Source of the DNA: Bacteroidales bacterium UBA5349
GTDB lineage: Bacteria > Bacteroidota > Bacteroidia > Bacteroidales > Tenuifilaceae
DNA length: 64,000 nucleotides
NCBI GenBank assembly: GCA_002410065.1
Contig: DHQB01000023.1
Coordinates: forward strand, 68,176-132,175
Direction: 5' to 3'
The notes below the pieces were generated by a model. It ran no database searches, was not told where the DNA came from, and was given only the letters and a program-made list of their open reading frames with translations. Shown here piece by piece: positions 25,148 to 38,961 of this stretch (positions are counted from its first letter, which is position 1; the number at the start of each line of letters is the position of its first letter). Both the position numbers and the translations under genes were made by a program.

Positions 25148-25248
25148 ACGTAACTTTAAACACTAATATTAATTAGGGTAATAACAGTATTTTATGTAAC
25201 GGCAATATCTATTGCTCTTTTTAAGCCCATAAACTCTGCATTACCCTT
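25148..25248 (+). repeat. Direct repeat copy 2 (about 101 bases)
   Basis: Second copy of the 24979-25078 unit, starting acgtaactttaaacact and ending ctgcattaccctt. The internal inverted repeat and the gcaat-atct-attgc hairpin are fully conserved although bases around them differ, which hints that the structure matters. It ends 53 bases before the T9SS cargo gene at 25302. Confidence 0.85.
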
Positions 25249-25301
25249 AGGTTTTACACCCAATTCTTTAACATACTGCTAACCAACTAAACCAAACGCC
25301 T

Positions 25302-26825
25302 ATGAAAAACAAAACTCTTTTTTTACTAACCTTAATGCTAACCGGCACGGGCTGGTTGGCCGCCCAGCACGCCGTGTGGTGGGGTGACTCGCCACCGCCC
25401 GGCGCAAACCCCCGCGACCACTCCGTTAGCTACGGCAATGGTTTTGCCTGGCAGGTGGCATTGGGCACAGCCCAATCCGAGGACGTTGCCCACGATGCCA
25501 TTGCCGTGAACAGCGGGGGTTATCTGGTGTTGGGGACAAACAGCTACTTTGAGGGCTATACCCCGACCCATACATCTCTGGTATTGTATCGCCTTTCCGA
25601 GGGGGGCGATCTGATGTGGGAGAAGGGGTATGCCATAGAGGATTACATAAACCTTCAAAAATTCAGCTTGATTGAAAAGCCTGATGGGGGGTTTCTAATG
25701 GCTGGAATTATCACCTATGGGACAAATCCTCGTTCTTGCATCCTTATTAACTCAGATTCAAATGGGGATACCCTATCTACTATCACTTGGAGGTTTCCGC
25801 CAATGAACCTAATTGATATTAAGCTTATTAAAAGCGGTTTCGATGAATCCTTTTATGTTTCATACCGGTTATCCTTAAATAGTCAGTATAAAACAGAAAT
25901 TTATAAGCTGGACTACAATTTGGATACGCTGGCTTTTACTGAAATCCCTGAATTTTTCAACCCAGAGCATGTTCCCAAGCCTTTTGGCTATATGTATAAG
26001 GGCAACCATTTCGATAGTATATTTTACCACTACCTTATTAGTCTAGAAAGCGAGGTTCTCGACTCTTTTCCCGACCCTTTTGGTAGTTTAGACTATGGGA
26101 TTTATCCAGTACAAGCCCTGAAATCTGGGGACAACGTTTTTTTTAGGGCTGAATCGGGTACGCCAGATGTGTTTAAAATGGCCACCACCACCGATACGGG
26201 TGATGTGCTGCATATCAACCCTAGCTGCTTTAACGGCGATGATATTTGGTGGTACAATAATTCTGGAGGGTGGAATATACCACCCCACGAGTTCTCCGAT
26301 GGCAGCATCCTTGTGCCCTTTAACTGGTACTTCGATGTTTACGATAACTACTCCATAGGGCTGGTAAAGCTCAACTCGCTGGGCGAACATCTGGGCGATA
26401 CGGCGATTACCCGATCGGCAGGAGATATGATGCTGGTAAAGGTGCTGGAGGGGGGCGATGGCCGGCCCGTTATATTTGGCACCGGCGAGAACGGCCCTTT
26501 TGGGGGTCCGTTTACGGGTAAAGATATCTTTATAGCCAAGTTGGAGGCCTGGAATCCTACGGGTGTAACCACACCCTCCGCAGCGGATACAATGCCGCTT
26601 AGGGTTTACCCCAACCCCGCCTACGATTCCGCGGTGGTAACCATACCCGCAGGGGTAAAGGGTACGCTCACGGTAGTTACGCTCTCGGGACAGATTGTGC
26701 ATAGCCAGCCCGTTACGGCCAGTGGGGAGCTTACCCTCTCGGCAGCTAGGTGGCCTGCTGGCTCGTTAGTTGTATCGTTAACCACACCCAAAGGGGTATT
26801 TACAACCAAACTAGTTAAGAACTAA
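25302..26825 (+). CDS. Secreted T9SS cargo protein of unknown function
   Basis: A 507-residue protein with a signal peptide (MKNKTLFLLTLMLTGTGWLAAQ) and a repetitive beta-rich body. Strands of the type GGYLVLGTNSYF, GGFLMAGIITYG and DGRPVIFGTGENG suggest a beta-propeller-like fold. The C-terminal type A sorting domain (about 430-507) has LRVYPNPAYDSAVV and ends FTTKLVKN. It should be exported across the outer membrane by the type IX system. No catalytic motif is visible. The gene is richer in G+C than neighbouring regions. It ends 12 bases before the ATG of the phase-variable metalloprotease gene, so the two probably form one transcript. Confidence 0.82.
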   Translation: MKNKTLFLLTLMLTGTGWLAAQHAVWWGDSPPPGANPRDHSVSYGNGFAWQVALGTAQSEDVAHDAIAVNSGGYLVLGTNSYFEGYTPTHTSLVLYRLSEGGDLMWEKGYAIEDYINLQKFSLIEKPDGGFLMAGIITYGTNPRSCILINSDSNGDTLSTITWRFPPMNLIDIKLIKSGFDESFYVSYRLSLNSQYKTEIYKLDYNLDTLAFTEIPEFFNPEHVPKPFGYMYKGNHFDSIFYHYLISLESEVLDSFPDPFGSLDYGIYPVQALKSGDNVFFRAESGTPDVFKMATTTDTGDVLHINPSCFNGDDIWWYNNSGGWNIPPHEFSDGSILVPFNWYFDVYDNYSIGLVKLNSLGEHLGDTAITRSAGDMMLVKVLEGGDGRPVIFGTGENGPFGGPFTGKDIFIAKLEAWNPTGVTTPSAADTMPLRVYPNPAYDSAVVTIPAGVKGTLTVVTLSGQIVHSQPVTASGELTLSAARWPAGSLVVSLTTPKGVFTTKLVKN

Positions 26826-26837
26826 AAACACAAAGAA

Positions 26838-31870
<5,033 letters not shown>

Positions 31871-31923
31871 TTTTGCGAGTAATAACCGCAACTACTGCAA
31901 ATAAAGTAGGCTAGTTGAAATGG

Positions 31924-31960
31924 AAAGAACCGAATCTTTAAAAGGGATTCGGTTCTTTTT
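31924..31960. terminator. Bidirectional terminator between convergent genes
   Basis: Perfect 13-base arms aaagaaccgaatc (31924-31936) and gattcggttcttt (31946-31958), with A before and T after. It serves the metalloprotease gene on the plus strand and the VOC gene on the minus strand, which stop 54 bases before it and 5 bases after it. Confidence 0.85.
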
Positions 31961-31964
31961 CTAT

Positions 31965-33047
31965 TTATAGATTCTTCACTTTTTTCAAGCTAAGCATCTT
32001 AACAATCCAGTTGGGAAGAGGTTTTTCATCACCCCGTTTATCAAGATTAAGGTAAATCCCAAACTTTTTAGCAATGGGTAAGCGTTGCGTTTCCACAAAC
32101 TCAATAAGCGTTCCGTCGGGATCCTCGATGTAGGTGAAATGCCCTGCGGCTTCGCCCATGTCAAAACTGCCGCTTTCGCTATGCTTTACGTTTGAGTTCA
32201 CGGTAAAGGGGTAGCCCTTTTCGATGCACTCTTTTTCCAAATCAGCCATTCTTCTGATGTCAAAGCATAAATGGATGAAGCCTAGATCACCCCATAATCG
32301 ATTCTCAAAAATCTTTTTGGGAACATAGTCAATTGCCTGAATAAGTTCAATTTGTCCATCGCCAAGCATTTTGCTAAAAGCACCTCTTCGAGGGTTGCTA
32401 TGCGTAAGCACCACCCTGCGGAACTTTCCATTGCCGCCATTTAGGGTGGTTAGGTCGTCAAAATTTCCTGTTTCGTCAGCAATAACCTTGTCAAATTCAA
32501 GTATATCCTTGTAAACTGTTAGCGCTTTATCTATATCGCTTACGCCAATAATTGCACCGTAGGTTGAGCCTGTTGGTTTGGTTGGTTTGCGAAACCATGA
32601 TGTTTTATTCTCAATAACATCAAAAACATTCCCTCTTGGGTCTTCAACAAAAAAATGTTTCTGACCATAGGAACCATTGTAAATCTCACTGATTGCATTA
32701 TGCTCAATGCTTGATAGGTGTTTGTGTGCTTTTTCAATATCAAAACATTTAATTTTTGCAGCAAAAATACCCAAATCACCCAACTGTATTTTTTGAGCAG
32801 GGGGTTGAGGCGTTCTGCCCGAGTATTGCCAAATCTCAAAACCACCACCACCATCAAGATTTATGGCAAGCGCAGCATGCCTTTTTTGGGGTTGCCCACC
32901 TGTGTATGGTAGCATAAGTTCGGCCACCGTGTCATCTTCAAAAATTCGAATATCAACCCCAAATGCTTTCAGATACCACCTCCAAGCATCGTAAAGGTTG
33001 TTAACGCCTATACCTATTTGCTGAATTCCACAAATTATTTTCGACAT
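31965..33047 (-). CDS. VOC-superfamily protein with two glyoxalase/dioxygenase domains
   Basis: A 360-residue protein built of two vicinal-oxygen-chelate domains (about 5-150 and 163-318). Each begins with the typical pairing strand (IQQIGIGVNNLYDAWRWY; YGAIIGVSDIDKALTVYKD) and contains late EDP(R/D)G motifs (FFVEDPRGNVFDVIE; TYIEDPDGTLIEFVE). The family needs a divalent metal and includes glyoxalase I, extradiol dioxygenases and 4-hydroxyphenylpyruvate dioxygenase. Length is like the last of these, but its C-terminal signature block is not evident, so I leave the reaction open. It lies 13 bases downstream of a short-chain dehydrogenase gene and is probably co-transcribed with it. Confidence 0.8.
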   Translation of the reverse strand: MSKIICGIQQIGIGVNNLYDAWRWYLKAFGVDIRIFEDDTVAELMLPYTGGQPQKRHAALAINLDGGGGFEIWQYSGRTPQPPAQKIQLGDLGIFAAKIKCFDIEKAHKHLSSIEHNAISEIYNGSYGQKHFFVEDPRGNVFDVIENKTSWFRKPTKPTGSTYGAIIGVSDIDKALTVYKDILEFDKVIADETGNFDDLTTLNGGNGKFRRVVLTHSNPRRGAFSKMLGDGQIELIQAIDYVPKKIFENRLWGDLGFIHLCFDIRRMADLEKECIEKGYPFTVNSNVKHSESGSFDMGEAAGHFTYIEDPDGTLIEFVETQRLPIAKKFGIYLNLDKRGDEKPLPNWIVKMLSLKKVKNL

Positions 33048-33060
33048 GATTACTCGTATT

Positions 33061-33855
33061 TTATGTTGTATTAATCTTATTTATTACTTTGAAGAAGATG
33101 CTAGGGAATAGTCGCTTAACATGCACCATTAAAAGTTCTTTGCCCCCTATAAGTACTTCGGGTTTGCCTTTGGCAATGGCTTTTAAGTATATTTTTGCAC
33201 ACCTCTCAGCCGACATGCCACCCGCTTGGCCATCGTCCATTTTTCCGTGAGCTCTGCCATCCTTCAAAATAGCATTTAACGAAATATTAGTATTTACCCT
33301 GCCCGGATAGGCAATGGTTATACTTATATTATAGGGTTTTAGCTCAATGCGTAAGGTCTCGAAAAAACCTTGTATTGCATGCTTTGCTGCAGCATAAGCG
33401 GAGCGGAGAGGGAAGCCGAATTTTCCTGATATGCTGCTTGTGGCAGCAATAAATCCTTGGTTGGCCTCAATCATGCCAGGTAGAACTGTTTTGGTAAGAA
33501 TAACGTACGAGAAGTAGTCAATCTCCATTATCTTCCTGTCTATCTCAACGGATGTTTCGTGGGCTAATGCTCGTTGGCTTATCCCTCCGTTGTTAACCAG
33601 CAAGAATATTGGACCAAATTTGGCAACCGTTTGTTTTGCAACTGATTCAACTTCAGTAGGATTCGATAAATCAAAGGGTATTGCCTCGCATTGCGATGTG
33701 TGCTTTAGACAGTTTTGTTGTACCCTTTGTAGTTTGTCCTTGTTGCTTGACGAGATGATAAGTTTAGCACCACATCTTGCGAGCTCCATGGCTATGGCCT
33801 CTCCAATTCCCGATGATGCTCCTGTAACCCAGCAAAGTTTATCCTTAAAAAGCAT
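33061..33855 (-). CDS. Short-chain dehydrogenase/reductase
   Basis: A 264-residue Rossmann-fold oxidoreductase. It has the NAD(P) motif WVTGASSGIGEAIA, the NNGG motif (LLVNNGGISQRA), the active-site serine (ATSSISGKFGFP) and YAAAKHA (catalytic Tyr and Lys), then the extended tail typical of DHRS7B-like SDRs. The substrate is not evident. An upstream in-frame ATG at 33903 would add 16 residues (MQRLKIFFHLFLFTIA), but a candidate -7 box (CATATTTG, minus strand 33908-33901) overlaps it, so I prefer ATG 33855. It precedes the VOC gene by 13 bases. Confidence 0.88.
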   Translation of the reverse strand: MLFKDKLCWVTGASSGIGEAIAMELARCGAKLIISSSNKDKLQRVQQNCLKHTSQCEAIPFDLSNPTEVESVAKQTVAKFGPIFLLVNNGGISQRALAHETSVEIDRKIMEIDYFSYVILTKTVLPGMIEANQGFIAATSSISGKFGFPLRSAYAAAKHAIQGFFETLRIELKPYNISITIAYPGRVNTNISLNAILKDGRAHGKMDDGQAGGMSAERCAKIYLKAIAKGKPEVLIGGKELLMVHVKRLFPSIFFKVINKINTT

Positions 33856-34187
33856 GGCGATTGTAAATAAAAAAAGGTGGAAGAATATCTTCAACCGTTG
33901 CAAATATGCTAAAAAAAATCAATTTACTCATCTTAGGCCCAAAGGCATATTTTAACTAAGATTGCTCAAAATGATTTTAGGAATATTCTTTTCAGCTTAC
34001 TTATCCTGATTGTTAGGTTAGAGGAGTAGTTATATTTCTTAATAAAAAAATGCATATACATCAGATAATAAGGAATATGCGAAGAGTAGAGGAATTAAAA
34101 CTTTTTGCTATATTTGAACTGTTAGTTTTTAGAGAGAGCGATTGAATTTGCTTCCCCATAATACTTTTCACCTAAACACTTAATACG
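33856..34187. other. Divergent intergenic region with two candidate promoters
   Basis: The region lies between the leftward dehydrogenase gene and the rightward phospholipase-D-like gene. On the minus strand, CATATTTG (33908-33901) is one base off the -7 consensus. On the plus strand, TATATTTG (34109-34116) is a full match, with TAG in place of TTG 19 bases upstream, and would give a leader of about 65 bases. No gene is visible. Confidence 0.45.
34109..34116 (+). promoter_or_regulatory. -7 box of the phospholipase-D-like gene
   Basis: TATATTTG matches TAnnTTTG fully. The -33 element is weak (TAG at 34087-34089, 19-base spacing). Confidence 0.45.
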
Positions 34188-37100
34188 ATGAGACTTCTTT
34201 TCAGTTTTTTACTAATTGCTACCCTCAGTTTTTTATCAACAAACGTAAATGCCCAATTGTTTGAGGATTTTGAGCAGGGGGAAAAAGACTCTTACTCTTC
34301 TGCTAATGTTAGCTTGGAATCAGGGCAATGGGCTTTTGATGATGCACTAATAGGAACTCATGCAAACGATAAGAAGAATGGAGCAAAGTCAGCACGTATT
34401 AAAGGCCATATTGCTATGAATTTTGACTATCCCAATGGTTTACTCGAACTTTCCTTCTATGCAGCAAACTATAGTACAAATACCGGAGGTAAAGTTCAGG
34501 TGAGTTACTCAACGGATGGCGGAACAAACTGGATTTCTTTTGGCGACCCAATTGTTTTAACATCAACCCTTACAAAGTATGAGTATACTGAAAACATTGC
34601 TGGTAGTATTAGGCTAAAATTCACCAAAACAGGGGGCGATAGAATAAACGTTGACGATGTGAGAATTACCGATTACGTTGATATCAATGAAGAGCCAAGC
34701 CTATTCGTCCAATTTAATGGGGTTACCTATAGCAATGGGAGTACTTTTGATTTTGGAGAAAATACTGGTCAAACTTCGGCTGTGCTTAAACTCCGAAATA
34801 TTGGCGAACAGGAACTTTCCATATCCTCATATGAAATTATTGGCGAGGAGTTTACCGTTAACAACGATTTAACAGGTACTCTTGCTAATCTTGAGTCGCA
34901 GTCGTTTGTGGTTAGTTTTGCTTCGGATTTGCCCGGTATAAAAACGGGAGTACTTACAATCAATTCCAATGACCCCGAAAACGAACAGTTTGTAATAAAC
35001 TTATCGGCGGAAAGACTTAATACTAACGAGCCAATTCCAATTAATATCGCCCGCAATCTACCTTTAGGATCCACAGTAACCGTTACGGGTTGGATAACAG
35101 CCGCAAGTCAGTTCAGAGGGCCTGTTTATTTTCAGGATAATACAGGAGCCATTGCGTGGTATAACGACGCTATTATGCGTCAGGATTGGCTGCTTGATGC
35201 AGTTATTGGCGATTCGCTAGTGGTAACCGGTGAGCTAGGCAGTTTTAATGGATTGCTGCAGTTTATTAATGACACTAGTTATGAAATTTTGCACGAATCT
35301 CATAATGAGGTTGAACCAATTGATATAACCCTCGCCGATTTGAATTCCGGTAATTATGAGGCTCGGCTTGTGCGTATTACTGATGCAGAATTTGCAGTTA
35401 CAGGACTCTTTTCTGGTGGGAACAACTATATAGTAACGGATCCTTCCGGACAAGGTCAAGTGCGAATTGATGGTTTTACAAACATTAACGGAACAATAAT
35501 ACCAAATGGCATTACTGAGATTACTGGTATAGCTGGCCGTTACCAGGCAACACACCAGTTAATGCCTAGGTTTACAAGCGATATTGTTGATTTAAGCGGA
35601 CCAATTATAACAACCATTCCTCCATACGAGGTTTCTGCAACCACAAACTCAATCACTTTTCAATGGGAAACTGAAGTAGCAGGGCACTCAGAGGTGCGTT
35701 ACGGAATAACATCATCATTAGAGATGGGACAAGTTGTTGATGAATTACCTAAAACCACCCATAGCATCACCATTGACGGTCTTTCCCCTGCAACTGCCTA
35801 TAAAATTCAGCTCCGTTCGGCAGTTGAATCGGATACGAGCACAACGGCAATCTACATCGCCTCCACAAGATCGCCCATTGGCACAAACGGTAATATCTAT
35901 ACGTTTTTTAATAAGGATGTAGACCATGAACTGGCAACCTATAGAGAGGCCGATCAGAATATAGATTTCTCTCAGAAACTTATTGAGTACATTCAAAAGG
36001 CTGAAGAAACGGCAGAATTTGCTTTCTACAGCATTAGTGGTGATGTGGGCATTGCAGTTGCCAATGCGCTTATTGCAGCTAAAAACAGAGGAGTTGATGT
36101 TAGAGTTATTGCCACAGGCCATACCGGAACAACAAACGATATCATAACTTATCTTGCAAGTGCTGGTATTAAAGCGGTTCAGAGCATTGGTGTTGAACAG
36201 ATGCATAATAAATTTGCAGTTATTGATGCTTACCATGCCGATCCTGCAAAAACATGGATTATTACCAGTTCATGGAATGCCACTGATGGGGGAACCAATA
36301 GTCAGTTCCAAAATATGGTAATAGTTCAGGATGTTGCCCTCGCAAGAGCCTATTGGCTTGAGTTTAACCAGATGTGGGGTGCCGATTTGGGACCATTCAA
36401 TGCATCTAAAGCAAAGTTTGGACCCAATAAGTCGATTGTTAACCCATCAGTATTTTGGATTGGTGAAGACAATGTTAGGGTGGAGGCCTATTTTAGTCCT
36501 CAGGCCAATACCGAAACTAAAATTATAAGGGCATTGAGTACCGCTGAAAAGAATATCGATCTTACGTTAAATCTAATTACGCGAAGAACAATTTCCGATG
36601 CAATGTTTGAAAGGTTTAATCAGGGTGTAAAGGTAAGAGGTTCAATAGGCGTAGTTACGGGTACCGGAGCTCAGTTCGATTATCTTAGCACATGGGCCGA
36701 TGTTCATCATTTTTCGGAGGAGGCTTTCGGATTGTTACACCATAAGTATGCAATTATTGATGGTGAAACCACAAGCAATAACTCAAAGGTAATTACTGGA
36801 TCCCACAACTGGTCGTCTAACGCAAACTTCAACAACGATGAAAATATTCTGATTATTCAAAGCCCTCGGGTAGCCAATGAGTATTTACAGGAATTTGCAG
36901 CCCGCTATAGGCAGGCTGGCGGTTTGGACCAGTTTAATCCCATGGTTTTAGTTGAAGAATTTGATGATACGGTTTTGCGCACGGGTTTGCATCTTCAGAA
37001 TTATCCAAACCCCGTTCAAACATCAACCAATATTCGATTTGTAATAAGTTCGAGTACATCTGCAAGCTTAAATGTTTATGACGTTTTAGGACGAAATGTA

Positions 37101-37247
37101 TTCAATTTAATCAATGCAAAGCAACTTATGCCCGGTGAGCATATTATACCATTTGATGCATCAGGTTTACCCAACGGTTTATATATCTATCGTTTAAGCC
37201 TTAATGATGGTAGGTCTGAGTCGGGCAATATGCTTATTGTTAAGTAG
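34188..37247 (+). CDS. T9SS-exported phospholipase-D-fold protein with two HKD motifs
   Basis: A 1019-residue secreted protein. After a signal peptide (about 1-22, ending NVNA-Q) come a MAM/jelly-roll-like domain (about 25-165), an Ig-like choice-of-anchor domain (about 170-280), an OB/DUF5689-like region (about 280-465) and a fibronectin III domain (about 475-565). Two PLD half-sites follow: HNKFAVID (His673, Lys675, Asp680) and HHKYAIID (His851, Lys853, Asp858), each with a downstream SSWN/SHNWSSNAN serine-asparagine block. A type A sorting domain with LQNYPNPVQTST ends the protein. Both half-sites are complete, so a phosphodiesterase (phospholipase or nuclease) activity outside the cell is expected. 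Which substrate is used cannot be read. Confidence 0.9.
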   Translation: MRLLFSFLLIATLSFLSTNVNAQLFEDFEQGEKDSYSSANVSLESGQWAFDDALIGTHANDKKNGAKSARIKGHIAMNFDYPNGLLELSFYAANYSTNTGGKVQVSYSTDGGTNWISFGDPIVLTSTLTKYEYTENIAGSIRLKFTKTGGDRINVDDVRITDYVDINEEPSLFVQFNGVTYSNGSTFDFGENTGQTSAVLKLRNIGEQELSISSYEIIGEEFTVNNDLTGTLANLESQSFVVSFASDLPGIKTGVLTINSNDPENEQFVINLSAERLNTNEPIPINIARNLPLGSTVTVTGWITAASQFRGPVYFQDNTGAIAWYNDAIMRQDWLLDAVIGDSLVVTGELGSFNGLLQFINDTSYEILHESHNEVEPIDITLADLNSGNYEARLVRITDAEFAVTGLFSGGNNYIVTDPSGQGQVRIDGFTNINGTIIPNGITEITGIAGRYQATHQLMPRFTSDIVDLSGPIITTIPPYEVSATTNSITFQWETEVAGHSEVRYGITSSLEMGQVVDELPKTTHSITIDGLSPATAYKIQLRSAVESDTSTTAIYIASTRSPIGTNGNIYTFFNKDVDHELATYREADQNIDFSQKLIEYIQKAEETAEFAFYSISGDVGIAVANALIAAKNRGVDVRVIATGHTGTTNDIITYLASAGIKAVQSIGVEQMHNKFAVIDAYHADPAKTWIITSSWNATDGGTNSQFQNMVIVQDVALARAYWLEFNQMWGADLGPFNASKAKFGPNKSIVNPSVFWIGEDNVRVEAYFSPQANTETKIIRALSTAEKNIDLTLNLITRRTISDAMFERFNQGVKVRGSIGVVTGTGAQFDYLSTWADVHHFSEEAFGLLHHKYAIIDGETTSNNSKVITGSHNWSSNANFNNDENILIIQSPRVANEYLQEFAARYRQAGGLDQFNPMVLVEEFDDTVLRTGLHLQNYPNPVQTSTNIRFVISSSTSASLNVYDVLGRNVFNLINAKQLMPGEHIIPFDASGLPNGLYIYRLSLNDGRSESGNMLIVK

Positions 37248-37350
37248 CTATTAGTATTGTCAATTGAGTTTGGTTGTGATTAATGCCTTGAGGTTACGGA
37301 AGGGAAATCTTTGCCTCAACATGAACAAACTAATATATTAGAAGGTTAAA

Positions 37351-38034
37351 ATGAGGAGTAATAATTTTAGGGTTTTACTTGTTGATGATGAGCCAGATAT
37401 ATTGGAATTTATTGGCTACAATCTTCGTAAAGAAGGTTTTCAGGTTCATACTGCAAATAATGGAAAAGATGCCATACAGTTAGCAGAGGAGATTCAACCC
37501 CACCTTATATTATTGGATGTGATGATGCCAGGGATTGATGGAATTGAAACCTGCCAAGAGATACGGAAGCACAAAACCCTTAGCAATACACTAATTGCCT
37601 TTTTAACAGCAAGGAGTGAAGACTACTCCCAGATAGCTGGATTTGAAGCAGGAGGCGACGATTATATTACCAAACCCATCAAGCCGAAGGTTTTGATTAG
37701 CAGAGTAAAGGCACTGCTAAAAAGAGTTGACCAAAACATTTCAAAAGAATCATCTTCACAAAACTCCGGATTACAGATTAATAAGGAACGGTTTGTGGTT
37801 ATTAATAATGGGAAAGAGATTGATCTCCCAAAAAAGGAGTTTGAACTTCTTACGCTACTTTATAGTAAGCCCCAAAGGGTTTTTACTCGCGATGAGATTT
37901 TCTCGTTGGTTTGGGGCGATAATATTATTGTTGGCGAAAGAACCATTGATGTACACATACGCAAATTACGCGAAAAGATTGGTGAGAAATATATAAAAAC
38001 AATAAAGGGTGTTGGATATAAGTTTATCGATTAA
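37351..38034 (+). CDS. OmpR/PhoB-family response regulator
   Basis: A 227-residue regulator. The receiver domain (about 6-122) has phosphoacceptor Asp56 in LILLDVMMPGIDG, the acidic pocket VDDEPD and the conserved Lys in YITKPIKPK. The C-terminal winged-helix DNA-binding domain (about 130-226) contains LPKKEFELLTLLYSKPQRVFTRDEIF and RTIDVHIRKLREKIG. Such regulators usually pair with a sensor kinase encoded alongside, but none is present here. The next gene, 47 bases on, encodes a hemerythrin, which raises an oxygen- or iron-related role as a guess. Confidence 0.94.
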   Translation: MRSNNFRVLLVDDEPDILEFIGYNLRKEGFQVHTANNGKDAIQLAEEIQPHLILLDVMMPGIDGIETCQEIRKHKTLSNTLIAFLTARSEDYSQIAGFEAGGDDYITKPIKPKVLISRVKALLKRVDQNISKESSSQNSGLQINKERFVVINNGKEIDLPKKEFELLTLLYSKPQRVFTRDEIFSLVWGDNIIVGERTIDVHIRKLREKIGEKYIKTIKGVGYKFID

Positions 38035-38081
38035 TAAATTTATAAAGTATTTCCCTAACGGTAAAACTAACCAATAAAACT

Positions 38082-38489
38082 ATGAGTTTTTTAATGTGGC
38101 AGTCTAAATACGAAACAGGGATTGAGAGTGTTGATAACGATCACCGCAGACTTGTTTCAATGATTGAAGATTTGTATAGCGCAATGAGCAAAGGCGAGGC
38201 TAAAGAGGTTATTAACGATATTGTTAAAGGGCTCACGGATTATGCAGTAGTGCATTTTAATAGGGAAGAGGAACTAATGGAGAGCATTGGCTTTGCTGAT
38301 CTTGAAGATCACAGAGAGATTCATCAAGGCTTTGCCAAAAAGGTTAATTCTTTTCAAGAAATGCTTGCTTCGGGTCAGCAAAATATATCGGTTGAGGTGG
38401 TGGCTTTTCTCCGCGATTGGTTAATTAACCATATTCAAAAGACCGATATGCAGTTTGTTAAACCCTATAATGAAAGGGGTACTCGTTAG
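38082..38489 (+). CDS. Bacteriohemerythrin
   Basis: A 135-residue single-domain four-helix protein with the full set of di-iron ligands: His21, His58, Glu62, His77, His81, His117 and Asp122. These sit in DNDHRRL, VHFNREEELM, DHREIH and NHIQKTD. It binds oxygen reversibly at a non-haem di-iron site. Roles reported for the family include oxygen delivery, oxygen sensing and iron storage. It is cytoplasmic, with no signal peptide. It lies between an OmpR-type regulator and a GNAT acetyltransferase gene (30-base gap to the latter), possibly one transcription unit. Confidence 0.95.
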   Translation: MSFLMWQSKYETGIESVDNDHRRLVSMIEDLYSAMSKGEAKEVINDIVKGLTDYAVVHFNREEELMESIGFADLEDHREIHQGFAKKVNSFQEMLASGQQNISVEVVAFLRDWLINHIQKTDMQFVKPYNERGTR

Positions 38490-38519
38490 TATTTCTAATT
38501 TAGTTTAGCAAAATAAATC

Positions 38520-38954
38520 ATGAACATCATTATAAGGGACTATATTTCAGGTGATTACAGCGCAATACAGTTACTTTGGGCTGAAACTGGTTTGGGAAGT
38601 GCTCAGCGTGGTGATAATCAGCAAATTATTGAGCAGAGTATTGCCATGGGTGGACGATTGCTTGTGGCAGTCTTGCCTTCGGGTGAGGTTATTGGGACCT
38701 CATGGATAACTTTTGATGGTAGGCGATTACACCTTCACCATTTTGGTGTTAGCCCAGCATACCAAAGAAAGGGAATAGGGGACAAGCTTACAGTTGAATC
38801 ACTCCGGTTTGCCAAGCAAAAGGGGTATCAGATTAAGCTGGAGGTACACAAAACAAATGTTGCAGCAATTGGTCTTTATAAAAAGCATGGGTTTCAATTT
38901 CTGGGCGATTACGATGTTTATATCGTGAGAGACATTAATAGCATAGACGGTTAA
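38520..38954 (+). CDS. GNAT-family N-acetyltransferase
   Basis: A 144-residue acetyltransferase. The acetyl-CoA-binding motif A reads HHFGVSPAYQRKGIGDKL (the Q/RxxGxG/A loop). The C-terminal helix-strand VHKTNVAAIGLYKKHGFQFLGDY is typical of RimI/GNAT proteins. The acceptor substrate (protein N-terminus, amine or antibiotic) cannot be deduced. It ends seven bases before the convergent HAD gene. Confidence 0.9.
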   Translation: MNIIIRDYISGDYSAIQLLWAETGLGSAQRGDNQQIIEQSIAMGGRLLVAVLPSGEVIGTSWITFDGRRLHLHHFGVSPAYQRKGIGDKLTVESLRFAKQKGYQIKLEVHKTNVAAIGLYKKHGFQFLGDYDVYIVRDINSIDG

Positions 38955-38961
38955 ACCTCTT

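Noticed and set aside
25338..26809. Long open frames on the minus strand opposite the cargo gene (up to 204 codons)
   Set aside because: They are shadows of a GC-rich plus-strand gene; they lack signal, motif or start context.
31965..33047. 4-hydroxyphenylpyruvate dioxygenase
   Set aside because: Length and two VOC domains fit, but the conserved C-terminal block of that enzyme is not evident; the general VOC call is safer.
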